Source: Arthrobacter cryoconiti
GTDB lineage: Bacteria > Actinomycetota > Actinomycetes > Actinomycetales > Micrococcaceae
Direction: 5' to 3'
Assembly: GCF_020905375.1 (NCBI RefSeq)
Contig: NZ_JAJJBU010000004.1
Coordinates: 100,214 to 164,213, forward strand
Length of the DNA: 64,000 nucleotides
Shown here: in pieces, positions 1-8,565 of the stretch
Layout of the letters: the number at the start of each line of letters is the position of its first letter
Numbering within the stretch: the stretch's first letter is position 1
Program-made: the position numbers and the translations under genes
The notes under the pieces: model-generated
Seen by the model: only the letters and a program-made list of their open reading frames with translations
What the model was told of the DNA's origin: nothing
The model's database searches: none

Positions 1-1699
1 CGTCACGGCACTTGCGGATCTTGGGGTCAAGCAGATCTGGGGGGTGGTGGGAGATGCGCTGAACCCGCTCACTGACGCCATTCGTACGGAGGACAGGCTG
101 GACTGGATAGGGGTGCGCCACGAAGAAGTGGCCGCTTTTGCCGCCGGGGCGCAGTCGCAGCTCTCTGGAGAGTTGGGTGTGTGCATGGGGACCGTGGGGC
201 CGGGCTCGATTCATTTGCTGAATGGCCTGTACGACGCTAAGAAGTCACGGACTCCCGTGCTGGCGATTTGTGGACAGGTACCCAGTGCTGAAATTGGCAG
301 TGGATTCTTTCAAGAGGTCAATAACGACCAGCTTTTCGCCGACGTGGCCGTTTTTGCCAAGACAGTGACTAGCCCGGGGCAGCTGCCGTATCTGCTAGAA
401 CAGGCAGTCAACGCAGCCCGCGCGCTCTCCGGTGTGGCAGTGTTGAGTATTCCCGGAGACATTGGCTCCGCGCAGGTGCCAGATGACGTGCGTCCTCATT
501 TTGTTGATGTACGACGGCGGCAGGCACCGGAGCCGGACGCGGTGAGTGCCGCGGCGCAGGCACTTAACGACGCCGACACGGTCACGATGCTAGTTGGTAT
601 GGGTGCCCGCGAGTCGCGGGAGGAAACGCTCGCCGCAGCACAAGCTCTGCAAGCGCCCATGGTTCTCACGCTGAAGGCCAAAGAAGGTTTAGAGAAAGAC
701 AATGATTTCCAAGTGGGCCAGAGCGGGTTGATTGGAAACCCGGCTGCTTTGCACGCGCTTGACTCCTGCGATGCCCTGCTGATGGTTGGCACGGACTTCC
801 CCTACCGTGAGTGGCTCCCAGAGGGGAAAACGGTGATTCAGCTGGACGTGCGTGGAGAAAATATCGGCGCGCGCATCAATGTTGATCACGGTGTGGTGGG
901 GGACGCAGGGTTGTCGCTTCAGATGCTGCTGCCCCTGCTCCGTGAACGCTCCGACGGCGGCCATTTGGCGCAGGCGCGGAAGAAATACGCTACATGGACT
1001 GCGGAACAGTCACGCCTTTCTGAACCAGGGTACGGGTCAACGTTGACTGGGCGCCTTCGCTCTACAGTGGATAATCCGGATGGTTTGATTCGTCCGGAGG
1101 CCGTGGCGGCTGCCGTAAATACCCATGCGGCCAGCGATGCGATTTTTACCTCTGATACGGGGATGTCCACTGTGTGGCTTTCCCGCTTCGTGTCCATGGA
1201 AGGTGACAGGCGGCTCCTTGGCTCATACAATCTGGGTTCCATGGCGAATGCCATGCCGCAGGCCCTCGGGGCATCGGCATGGGACCGGTCCCGTCAAGTA
1301 ATTGCGTTCTGCGGAGACGGTGGGCTGACCATGCTGCTTGGAGATTTGCTAACGGCAGTGGCCTACGAGCTCCCCGTGAAGCTGGTGGTGTTCAATAACG
1401 GCCGGCTGGGCATGGTGAAGCTTGAACAAGAGCAGGTGGGATTGCCCGAGTTTGGCACAGTTCTACACAATCCCGACTTGGCGCAGGTGGCACGTGCCTG
1501 CGGGCTGCATGGCATCAGGGTGGACGACGTCGGCGAGTTGGATGCCGCCATCCTTGAAGCTCTAGCTCATCCCGGCCCTGTGTTGGTAGACGTGCGCACT
1601 AATCCACAAGAGGTGTCGCTTCCGCCGCGGACTAGCATGCGCCAGGCCCTCGGGTTTGCCGCCGCAAAACTCAAGGAAACCCTGGACTCAGCTGGCTAG
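1..1699 (+). CDS. poxB: Pyruvate oxidase / pyruvate:quinone dehydrogenase, ThDP-dependent (5' end off window)
   Basis: The reading frame is open from base 2, and the residues before the first possible internal start (ALADLGVKQIWGVVGD) match the N-terminal ThDP-binding domain of this family, so the true start lies outside the window. A GDGG...NNGRLG segment near 1313-1400 is the C-terminal ThDP/Mg2+ motif, and HEEVAAFAAGAQ carries the catalytic glutamate of the pyrimidine-binding domain. Enzymes of this type decarboxylate pyruvate to acetate, passing electrons to quinone at the membrane (PoxB) or to oxygen. Acetolactate synthase-type relatives share the fold, but overall sequence style favours PoxB. 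It stands alone, ending convergently with the phosphoglucomutase gene. Confidence 0.85.
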   Translation, partial: VTALADLGVKQIWGVVGDALNPLTDAIRTEDRLDWIGVRHEEVAAFAAGAQSQLSGELGVCMGTVGPGSIHLLNGLYDAKKSRTPVLAICGQVPSAEIGSGFFQEVNNDQLFADVAVFAKTVTSPGQLPYLLEQAVNAARALSGVAVLSIPGDIGSAQVPDDVRPHFVDVRRRQAPEPDAVSAAAQALNDADTVTMLVGMGARESREETLAAAQALQAPMVLTLKAKEGLEKDNDFQVGQSGLIGNPAALHALDSCDALLMVGTDFPYREWLPEGKTVIQLDVRGENIGARINVDHGVVGDAGLSLQMLLPLLRERSDGGHLAQARKKYATWTAEQSRLSEPGYGSTLTGRLRSTVDNPDGLIRPEAVAAAVNTHAASDAIFTSDTGMSTVWLSRFVSMEGDRRLLGSYNLGSMANAMPQALGASAWDRSRQVIAFCGDGGLTMLLGDLLTAVAYELPVKLVVFNNGRLGMVKLEQEQVGLPEFGTVLHNPDLAQVARACGLHGIRVDDVGELDAAILEALAHPGPVLVDVRTNPQEVSLPPRTSMRQALGFAAAKLKETLDSAG

Positions 1700-1719
1700 A
1701 ACCGGCTGGCTAGAGTCAA

Positions 1720-3363
1720 CTAGGAGATGACGCCGTCAACGAGGGCCTTAGCCTCGGCTTGGACTTGGGCTAGGTGTTCGGGGCCCTTGAAGGACTCCGC
1801 ATAGATCTTGTATACGTCCTCAGTGCCGGAGGGACGGGCTGCGAACCAGGCATTTTCAGTGGTGACTTTGAGTCCACCGATGGCTGCTCCGTTGCCGGGG
1901 GCTTTTGTCAGCTTTGCCGTAATGGTTTCCCCTGCCAGGGTGTTGGCAGTGACATCGTCGGCGGCGAGATTCCCCAGGGCCGCCTTTTGTTCGCGAGTCG
2001 CGGCGGCGTCGATGCGTGCGTACGACGGCGAGCCAAAGCGGGCGGTCAGCTCACCGTAGTGAACCGAGGGTGACTTGCCGGTAACGGCTGTGATCTCAGA
2101 GGCGAGCAGCGCCAGCAAAATGCCGTCTTTGTCGGTGGTCCACACCGAACCGTCTTTCTTTACAAATGATGCACCGGCGGATTCCTCGCCACCAAAGACG
2201 CCCTCACCGGAGAGCAGACCGGGGACAAACCATTTGAAACCAACCGGTACCTCAACTAATTGGCGGCCCAGATCGGCGGCAACTCTGTCAATGATGGAAG
2301 AGGAAACAAGAGTCTTGCCGACGCTGGCCGTGGCGGGCCACTGGGATCGGTGCGTGTACAGGTACTGGATGGATACTGCCAAATAGTGGTTGGGATTCAT
2401 GAGCCCGGCGTCCGGGGTGATAATTCCGTGCCGGTCGGCGTCGGCGTCGTTGCCCGTGGCAATGTCATAGGGTGCGCCCGCTGAAAGCTTGCTGATCAGA
2501 GAAGCCATCGCGTAGGGCGAGGAGCAATCCATCCGGATCTTCTCATCCCAGTCGAGAGTCATGAAGGCCCACTGCGGGTCAACTGTTGGGTTGACGACGC
2601 TCAAATCCAGGTGGTGGCGCTCGCCGATCTCTCCCCAATAGTCGACGGAGGCCCCGCCCATGGGGTCCGCCCCGATGCGGACACCGGCCGCCCGGATGGC
2701 GTCCAGGTCCAGGACAGAGGGGAGATCGTCGACGTAGCTGGAAAGAAAATCAAACTTGTCGGTGGTGTCCGCTGAAAGTGCATCGTTTAGTGGGACCCGC
2801 CGCACGCCACGGAGGGCGTTTTCCAATAATTCGTTGGCACGGTTTGCGATCGTGCCTGTGGCATCCGAATCCGCAGGGCCTCCGTGTGAGGGGTTGTATT
2901 TGAATCCGCCGTCGGCGGGAGGATTGTGCGAAGGGGTGATAACAATGCCATCAGCTAGTCCCTCTGTGCGACCAGCGTTGTACGTGAGGATGGCATGTGA
3001 GAGGGCGGGGGTGGGTGTGAAGCCGTGGCGGGCGTCAATGAGTACTTGAACACCGTTTCCGGCAAGTACTTCTAGTGCCGTGTTTTGGGCGGGCTCACTG
3101 AGCGCATGGGTGTCTTTGCCCATGAAGAGTGGTCCGGTGATGCCTTGGCCTGCCCGGTATTCGATGATGGCCTGTGTGATGGCGAGAATATGAGCCTCGT
3201 TGAAGGATGATTTCAACGATGACCCCCGGTGCCCGGAGGTGCCAAACACTACGCGCTGGGCTGGATCGTTTAGGTCCGGGGACAGATCGTAGTACGCATC
3301 CATCAACGCAGTGAGATCAACAAGGTCCTGGGGTAGGGCAACAGTGCCCGCGCGGCTAGCCAT
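1720..3363 (-). CDS. pgm: Phosphoglucomutase, alpha-D-glucose-specific
   Basis: This 547-residue protein interconverts glucose 1-phosphate and glucose 6-phosphate in the cytosol, linking glycogen, trehalose and cell-wall precursors to glycolysis. All four family signatures are visible: the phosphoserine loop TPSHNPP with Ser145, the metal-binding segment NDADADRHG, the sugar-binding loop GEESAG and the C-terminal phosphate-binding [10 protein letters not shown]. The length equals that of the E. coli Pgm type. The frame is open upstream to 3399, but the ATG at 3363 begins the usual family N-terminus and the extra 12 residues look non-coding. It is divergent from the repeat protein that follows. 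Confidence 0.93.
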   Translation of the reverse strand: MASRAGTVALPQDLVDLTALMDAYYDLSPDLNDPAQRVVFGTSGHRGSSLKSSFNEAHILAITQAIIEYRAGQGITGPLFMGKDTHALSEPAQNTALEVLAGNGVQVLIDARHGFTPTPALSHAILTYNAGRTEGLADGIVITPSHNPPADGGFKYNPSHGGPADSDATGTIANRANELLENALRGVRRVPLNDALSADTTDKFDFLSSYVDDLPSVLDLDAIRAAGVRIGADPMGGASVDYWGEIGERHHLDLSVVNPTVDPQWAFMTLDWDEKIRMDCSSPYAMASLISKLSAGAPYDIATGNDADADRHGIITPDAGLMNPNHYLAVSIQYLYTHRSQWPATASVGKTLVSSSIIDRVAADLGRQLVEVPVGFKWFVPGLLSGEGVFGGEESAGASFVKKDGSVWTTDKDGILLALLASEITAVTGKSPSVHYGELTARFGSPSYARIDAAATREQKAALGNLAADDVTANTLAGETITAKLTKAPGNGAAIGGLKVTTENAWFAARPSGTEDVYKIYAESFKGPEHLAQVQAEAKALVDGVIS

Positions 3364-3556
3364 GTCCCCAGCATGCCAGAGTAAGGGACGGTATCGCACT
3401 TATTTGTCACAGTATGGACGTGCAATTCGTAGTTTAAACCGGAGCCGATGCGCTTCGAGTGTCCCAGCGCGCGCATGCTGGACTACGATGGGAGGCAAGT
3501 TTTCCGTAACCATTTCAGCTTGCCTTACCGCAGCCCAGCTACCGCAGGAGCCAGCA

Positions 3557-5131
3557 TTGTCCAACCAGCCGGATCAACCGCAGCCCCAACCCGACATCCC
3601 TGCGGGCTACACGCCCCCGGGCTACCTTCCCCAGACCGTCGATCAGGTCCGCGCCCAAGAACCGCAGCTCCCTCAGCCCAATCAGGAGCAGCAGGTTCCT
3701 CAGGCTCCACAGTATGGTCAGGAGCAGCAGGTTCCTCAGGCTCCACAGTATGGTCAGGAGCAGCAGGTTCCTCAGGCTCCACAGTATGGTCAGGAGCAGC
3801 AGGTTCCTCAGGCTCCACAGTATGGTCAGGAGCAGCAGGTTCCTCAGGCTCCACAGTATGGTCAGGAGCAGCAGGTTCCTCAGGCTCCACAGTATGGTCA
3901 GGAGCAGCAGGTTCCTCAGGCTCCACAGTATGGTCAGGAGCAGCAGGTTCCTCAGGCTCCACAGTATGGTCAGGAGCAGCAGGTTCCTCAGGCTCCACAG
4001 TATGGTCAGGAGCAGCAGGTTCCTCAGGCTCCACAGTATGGTCAGGAGCAGCAGGTTCCTCAGGCTCCACAGTATGGTCAGGAGCAGCAGGTTCCTCAGG
4101 CTCCACAGTATGGTCAGGAGCAGCAGGTTCCTCAGGCTCCACAGTATGGTCAGGAGCAGCAGGTTCCTCAGGCTCCACAGTATGGTCAGGAGCAGCAGGT
4201 TCCTCAGGCTCCACAGTATGGTCAGGAGCAGCAGGTTCCTCAGGCTCCACAGTATGGTCAGGAGCAGCAGGTTCCTCAGGCTCCACAGTATGGTCAGGAG
4301 CAGCAGGTTCCTCAGGCTCCACAGTATGGTCAGGAGCAGCAGGTTCCTCAGGCTCCACAGTATGGTCAGGAGCAGCAGGTTCCTCAGGCTCCACAGTATG
4401 GTCAGGAGCAGCAGGTTCCTCAGGCTCCACAGTATGGTCAGGAGCAGCAGGTTCCTCAGGCTCCACAGTATGGTCAGGAGCAGCAGGTTCCTCAGGCTCC
4501 ACAGTATGGTCAGGAGCAGCAGGTTCCTCAGGCTCCACAGTATGGTCAGGAGCAGCAGGTTCCTCAGGCTCCACAGTATGGTCAGGAGCAGCAGGTTCCT
4601 CAGGCTCCACAGTATGGTCAGGAGCAGCAGGTTCCTCAGGCTCCACAGTATGGTCAGGAGCAGCAGGCTCCACAGTACGGCCAGCAGCCGCAAACCCAGC
4701 CGCAGTACGGCCAATCCCCTTACGGGAAGGTCCCGTACGGACAGAATCCTTACGGTGCACCCCAAGGCGGGCAGTTCCAGCAGCCCCAATTCGCTGCACC
4801 TACGTACTATCAGGGTGGGCCCGGCTACGTAGACGCCACTAGTGGCCCACGTGGACTCAGCTTGGCCAGCATGATCATTGGTCTTACATCGTTATTCGTG
4901 GCTGGCTGGTTCATCATTCCGCAGATTGTGGGAATCGTGCTCGGTCACATGGGCGTGGCCAAAGAGAGCCCACAGGGAAAACCGTTTTCCATCACCGGCT
5001 TGATCACCAACTACCTGGCCTTAGTGATCTATGGCGGGCTGTATGCGTTCTTCATCTTCGGTTTGGCCATCATGGCCAATGACTCCGGTAGCTATAGCAG
5101 TGGATATTCGTCTATGCTCCCAGGGCTCTAA
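3557..5131 (+). CDS. DUF4190-type membrane protein with 27 identical Q/P/Y-rich repeats
   Basis: The chosen start is a TTG at 3557, six bases after an AGGAG box; the frame is open further upstream but overlaps pgm. Residues 1-42 are proline/glutamine-rich. Residues 43-366 are 27 exact copies of QEQQVPQAPQYG, followed by a degenerate Q/P/Y/G tail. From residue 433 there are two hydrophobic segments separated by a short loop (GHMGVAKESPQGKPFS), the DUF4190 arrangement of actinobacterial small membrane proteins. The low-complexity arm should lie on one side of the membrane; function is unknown. Identity of the copies at DNA level points to recent slippage or recombination, so copy number may vary between strains and in assembly. 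Confidence 0.82.
   Translation: MSNQPDQPQPQPDIPAGYTPPGYLPQTVDQVRAQEPQLPQPNQEQQVPQAPQYGQEQQVPQAPQYGQEQQVPQAPQYGQEQQVPQAPQYGQEQQVPQAPQYGQEQQVPQAPQYGQEQQVPQAPQYGQEQQVPQAPQYGQEQQVPQAPQYGQEQQVPQAPQYGQEQQVPQAPQYGQEQQVPQAPQYGQEQQVPQAPQYGQEQQVPQAPQYGQEQQVPQAPQYGQEQQVPQAPQYGQEQQVPQAPQYGQEQQVPQAPQYGQEQQVPQAPQYGQEQQVPQAPQYGQEQQVPQAPQYGQEQQVPQAPQYGQEQQVPQAPQYGQEQQVPQAPQYGQEQQVPQAPQYGQEQQVPQAPQYGQEQQVPQAPQYGQEQQAPQYGQQPQTQPQYGQSPYGKVPYGQNPYGAPQGGQFQQPQFAAPTYYQGGPGYVDATSGPRGLSLASMIIGLTSLFVAGWFIIPQIVGIVLGHMGVAKESPQGKPFSITGLITNYLALVIYGGLYAFFIFGLAIMANDSGSYSSGYSSMLPGL
3683..4654 (+). repeat. Tandem repeat, 27 identical 36-bp units
   Basis: Units begin at 3683 and recur every 36 bases with no base difference that I can see. 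Each encodes QEQQVPQAPQYG. A shortened unit (QEQQAPQYG) follows at 4655. Because 36 is a multiple of three, changes in copy number keep the reading frame. There are no spacers, so this is not a CRISPR array. Confidence 0.98.
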
Positions 5132-5157
5132 ATTAGAGTTACACAACATCTATTCTT

Positions 5158-5217
5158 AAGTCCGACGGCGGCACCCCCCTTACGCAAATACGTGAGGTGA
5201 GTGCCGCCGTCGGACTT
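5158..5217. terminator. Bidirectional terminator hairpin, 17-bp perfect stem
   Basis: The arms AAGTCCGACGGCGGCAC (5158-5174) and GTGCCGCCGTCGGACTT (5201-5217) are exact reverse complements, with a 26-base loop. The hairpin lies between the convergent repeat-protein gene and the peptide transporter gene. AT-rich outer ends on both sides allow termination in either direction. Confidence 0.85.
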
Positions 5218-5227
5218 TAAAGTGGGC

Positions 5228-6706
5228 TTACATGATTCCGGCCATCAACTTCTTGATGGGCTTGTTTGCTGCGAAAACCAGTATGCCAAAAACAATCGCG
5301 ACTAGACCTACCACGAGGAAGTACGGCGTCTCGTTAGCAGGGTTGTAATACTGCGCCAGCACACCGGACATGGCCGTACCCAGGGAGACCGACAAAAAGA
5401 ACAGCGCCACCATCTGCGTCTGGAACGCTGCCGGAGCCAACTTGGTCGCGAGGGACAGACCTACGGGTGAGAGCAGCAGCTCAGCCATCGTGAACAGCAG
5501 CAAGATGATCACGATCGAATAAAGCGGCACGGAAACCAAACCCGCGAACGGGATGAATGTCAGATAAGCCAAGCCCATGACCACCAAAGACGCAGCGAAC
5601 TTCAGCGGCGTGCCGGGCTGACGGCTGCCCCATTTTGTCCATAGTGCAGCAAACACACCGGCGAAGATGATGATGAAAACCGGGTTGATCGAGGCAACCC
5701 AACTTGGCGGCATCTGCCACCCAAAGACGTTTAGGTCCAGACGTTTGTCCGCGTAGAGAGCCACCACCGTGAATTGTTGCTGGAACAAGGACCAGAACAC
5801 GGCACTAGCCAAAAACAGTGGCATGAAAGAGTACACACGGCTGCGCTCAATGGCAGTCAGTGACTTGTTGGCGAGAATAACTGCAAAGTAGGCGATAGCG
5901 GCCACGATGACGACTGCCACGATCACCCATTTGAGGTTCTCCGCAGTGATGAACTTGAAGACCACAGCCAAAACAATAACGACGAGAGCCGCCGCTGCCA
6001 ACAGACCGAACTTGAGGAATTGCTCCCGCGGAAGAGGATTGGCGATGTGGTGTGCGGACTCAGGCAGATTTTTGCGTGTCAAAGAGTACTGGATGAGACC
6101 GAAGGCCATACCGACCGCGGCAGCACCGAAGCCCACATGGAACCCCCAATTCACTTGGAGCCAACCTGTCGCAAGCGGACCAATGAGTCCACCAATGTTG
6201 ATACCCATGTAGAACAATGAGAAGCCTGCATCGCGGCGCTCATCGTCCTTGGCGTACAGTGTGCCGACCAACGAGGTGGCGTTGGCTTTCAAGCCACCGG
6301 AGCCGACACCGATCAGAATGAGACCAACGATCAGTCCAAACGCACCTGGGAGAAGAGCGAGGGAAAGGTGTCCGGCCATAATCAGAATGGCGCTATAAAA
6401 AAGCACCCGTTCTGAACCCAAAAGACGATCGGCAATCCAAGCACCAAGAATGGTGGATAAGTAGACACCACCACCGTAGGCGCCGACGATCCCGAGGGCC
6501 GTGGCCTCGGGGATACCAAGGCCACCTTTGGTGACGGTGTAGTACATGTAGTAGGCGAGAATGCCCTGCATGCCATAGAAGGAGAAGCGTTCCCACAGCT
6601 CGACGCTGAAGAGATTGAGCAGCATTTTCGGCTGTCCAAAGAACGATGTATCGCGGGGTTCTTGGCCGGACTGGGCGGTGCCAGCTGGGCTTTCGTTTGA
6701 GCTCAC
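5228..6706 (-). CDS. POT/PTR-family proton-coupled di/tripeptide transporter
   Basis: This is an integral membrane protein of about 490 residues with roughly a dozen hydrophobic segments. The N-terminal FSVELWERFSFYGMQGIL is the proton-coupled oligopeptide transporter signature (ExxERFxYY-like), and the later FYMGINIGGLIGP matches the second POT signature. It would import small peptides with protons. The start is uncertain: a GTG at 6706 gives the sequence VSSNESPAG, while another GTG at 6748 would place the N-terminus in a duplicated 35-bp element. I prefer 6706. The gene is divergent from the rhodanese gene. Confidence 0.88.
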   Translation of the reverse strand: MSSNESPAGTAQSGQEPRDTSFFGQPKMLLNLFSVELWERFSFYGMQGILAYYMYYTVTKGGLGIPEATALGIVGAYGGGVYLSTILGAWIADRLLGSERVLFYSAILIMAGHLSLALLPGAFGLIVGLILIGVGSGGLKANATSLVGTLYAKDDERRDAGFSLFYMGINIGGLIGPLATGWLQVNWGFHVGFGAAAVGMAFGLIQYSLTRKNLPESAHHIANPLPREQFLKFGLLAAAALVVIVLAVVFKFITAENLKWVIVAVVIVAAIAYFAVILANKSLTAIERSRVYSFMPLFLASAVFWSLFQQQFTVVALYADKRLDLNVFGWQMPPSWVASINPVFIIIFAGVFAALWTKWGSRQPGTPLKFAASLVVMGLAYLTFIPFAGLVSVPLYSIVIILLLFTMAELLLSPVGLSLATKLAPAAFQTQMVALFFLSVSLGTAMSGVLAQYYNPANETPYFLVVGLVAIVFGILVFAANKPIKKLMAGIM

Positions 6707-6743
6707 TGACCAATTTTCGCACCAAAGTGCTTGCACAGCACAA

Positions 6744-6833
6744 CTCACTGCGCTCGCACCGGGCCCCTCGGGCGCTAGCGCCTACCGCCCTCCCAGCGCT
6801 CACTGCGCTCGCACCGGGCCCCTCGGGCGCTAG
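6744..6833. repeat. Direct repeat: two identical 35-bp GC-rich units, 55 bp apart
   Basis: The unit begins CTCACTGCGCTCGCACCGGG and ends CCCCTCGGGCGCTAG. Copy 1 is 6744-6778 and copy 2 is 6799-6833, separated by 20 bases. It lies in the divergent promoter region of the peptide transporter and rhodanese genes and is not clearly coding. It resembles a dispersed intergenic element, but I see no further copy in this window. Confidence 0.85.
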
Positions 6834-6876
6834 GCTTGAACCAAAATCTGTTCCACAGAGCTGTAGGAGAAACTCC

Positions 6877-7203
6877 ATGTCTGAGATCATGACCGTCACT
6901 GTTTCCGAGTTGGCGTCCGACGCCGTCATTCTGGACGTCCGTGAAGATTACGAGTGGGAAGCTGGGCACATCGACGGCGCCCTCCATATCCCCCTGGAGC
7001 AGCTCCCTGAACGCCTCGAGGACCTGGACCCGGATGTGGATGTCAACGTTATTTGCCGCACTGGTGGGCGCTCCTTCCGCGCTACTACGTGGCTAAACGC
7101 AAATGGTTACAGTGCGTTCAACGTGGCGGGTGGAATGGGCGCGTGGTTCGAAGCGGATAAGCCCATGGTTTCCGGCAACGGCGAAACCCCGCGTGTGCTC
7201 TAA
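6877..7203 (+). CDS. Single-domain rhodanese-like sulfurtransferase
   Basis: This is a small 108-residue cytosolic protein made of one rhodanese domain. The active-site loop is CRTGGRS with Cys60 as the persulfide-forming cysteine, and the start of the domain shows VILDVREDYEWEAGHI, the CH2A-like motif typical of the family. The ATG at 6877 is preceded by AGGAGA at a spacing of six bases, so the longer upstream open frame is not used. The sulfur donor and acceptor cannot be told from sequence. It is followed 33 bases later by pheA, and the two may be cotranscribed. Confidence 0.88.
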   Translation: MSEIMTVTVSELASDAVILDVREDYEWEAGHIDGALHIPLEQLPERLEDLDPDVDVNVICRTGGRSFRATTWLNANGYSAFNVAGGMGAWFEADKPMVSGNGETPRVL

Positions 7204-7235
7204 ATTTCTGCATTCTCTTTTCAGATAGGTTGTCC

Positions 7236-8177
7236 ATGACCGACGTGCCCGGTATTTCCCCCCTGCCATATACCTTTTTGGGTCCCGAAGGGACGTTCAC
7301 GGAGTCTGCACTACTTCTGGTGCCTGCTGCTGCTGATGCGCAGCGGGTTCCGTCTACGAATGCAGCCTCGGCGCTGTCAATGGTGCGCAGAGGGGAAGCC
7401 TTCGCCGCGATGCTGCCGATTGAGAACTCCATTGAGGGTGGCGTGCCGGCGACCCTGGACGCTATTTCCAACGGCGTGGAACTGCGGATCTTGCACGAGG
7501 TGGTGGTGCCGGTCAGCTTCGTCCTAGTAGCCAAGGACGGCGTGCGCCTGGAGGACATCACCGACGTTGGCACGCACCCGCATGCTTGGGCGCAGACCCG
7601 CGATTGGTTTGGCGAGCATCTTCCCCATGCGGCTCATGTGGCGACGAATTCCACGGCGGCTGCTGCCTATGAACTACTCGGCGCCGCCCCAACGTTTCAG
7701 GGCGCAGTCTGTGCCTCCTTGGTGGCACAGCGTACGGGACTAAAGGTGCTGGCAGCAGGGATCGAAGACAACACAGGCGCTGTTACAAGGTTTGTGCTGG
7801 TAGGCGGGTCTGAGTTTTTGCCGGAGCCCACGGGCGCAGATAAAACTACGTTATCTATTCCGCTGCCAGAGGACCGACCTGGTGCCTTGATGGATATTCT
7901 GGAGCAGTTTGCCAGCCGGGGCGTGAACCTTAGCCGCATTGAATCCAGGCCAACGGGACAGTTTCTGGGCCACTACAACTTCAGCATCGACGTGGATGGA
8001 CATATCCGTGACGCTCGGGTGGCCGACGCCGTCCGTGGACTTCGCCGGGTCAGTCCGGGTATCCGGTTCCTGGGCTCATACCCGCGGGCTGACCAGCAGG
8101 CGCCGCTGATTCGCCCCTACGATTCCGACGAAGTCTTTGCCGAAGCCGACGCATGGGTGCAAAGTCTGCTGCGCTGA
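7236..8177 (+). CDS. pheA: Prephenate dehydratase
   Basis: The enzyme converts prephenate to phenylpyruvate in phenylalanine synthesis. The N-terminal catalytic domain begins YTFLGPEGTFTE and includes the NSTAAA segment and a conserved PIENSIEG loop. The C-terminal ACT domain (from about residue 205) carries the phenylalanine-binding ESRPT motif, so feedback inhibition by phenylalanine is expected. There is no fused chorismate mutase, as usual for actinobacteria. The ATG at 7236 has a GATAGG box six bases upstream; a TTG at 7230 is too close to it. Confidence 0.94.
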   Translation: MTDVPGISPLPYTFLGPEGTFTESALLLVPAAADAQRVPSTNAASALSMVRRGEAFAAMLPIENSIEGGVPATLDAISNGVELRILHEVVVPVSFVLVAKDGVRLEDITDVGTHPHAWAQTRDWFGEHLPHAAHVATNSTAAAAYELLGAAPTFQGAVCASLVAQRTGLKVLAAGIEDNTGAVTRFVLVGGSEFLPEPTGADKTTLSIPLPEDRPGALMDILEQFASRGVNLSRIESRPTGQFLGHYNFSIDVDGHIRDARVADAVRGLRRVSPGIRFLGSYPRADQQAPLIRPYDSDEVFAEADAWVQSLLR

Positions 8178-8339
8178 GCAGACGGTATGGATTGCGTAAA
8201 CGAGGTTTGCGCGGGCTCTTTCGATATCTCAAGTGCGAGCCTATGCTGTGGATAACCGTCCGGATGTTCTCTGGACGGCATCAGCTAGTCAATGTCGGCC
8301 AGATGGTTGCCGGTGCCAGTAGGGAAGAGGTGCATCATA

Positions 8340-8513
8340 ATGAATCCGCAGGGAATCAAGGATGGTAACGACGACGGAAAAATCGTCAATCCCGGTATCG
8401 ACGAAGGCAGGGATACCTCGGTGGGCGATGAGGGCGATGAAGCCAACGAACTGCGCTTTGATGAGGAAGAACGCTTGATCAAGGAGCAGTCCTTACGCCC
8501 GGAAACCGACTAG
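8340..8513 (+). CDS. Small acidic hypothetical protein (57 aa)
   Basis: The ATG at 8340 is preceded by GGAAGAGG with a nine-base gap. The product is 57 residues, strongly acidic, with Asp/Glu/Gly-rich sequence such as VGDEGDEANELRFDEEERL and no hydrophobic segment or cysteine. It looks soluble and largely disordered. It follows pheA on the same strand after 162 bases, and nothing in the context gives a function. The good ribosome site and codon pattern support it being real. Confidence 0.55.
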   Translation: MNPQGIKDGNDDGKIVNPGIDEGRDTSVGDEGDEANELRFDEEERLIKEQSLRPETD

Positions 8514-8565
8514 TTTCAAAAACGTCTAGAGAATTGTCAACGCTGCGGGCGCAGTCTCCTGCGAT

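Noticed and set aside
3683..4654. CRISPR-like array (36-bp period)
   Set aside because: The units are contiguous with no spacers, encode protein in frame with flanking coding sequence, and no cas genes are near.
3448..4842. Long open frames of 372-464 codons in other frames and on the minus strand across the repeat
   Set aside because: They are by-products of a stop-free unit whose length is divisible by three; the frame starting at 3557 has a ribosome site, a family domain and correct flanks.
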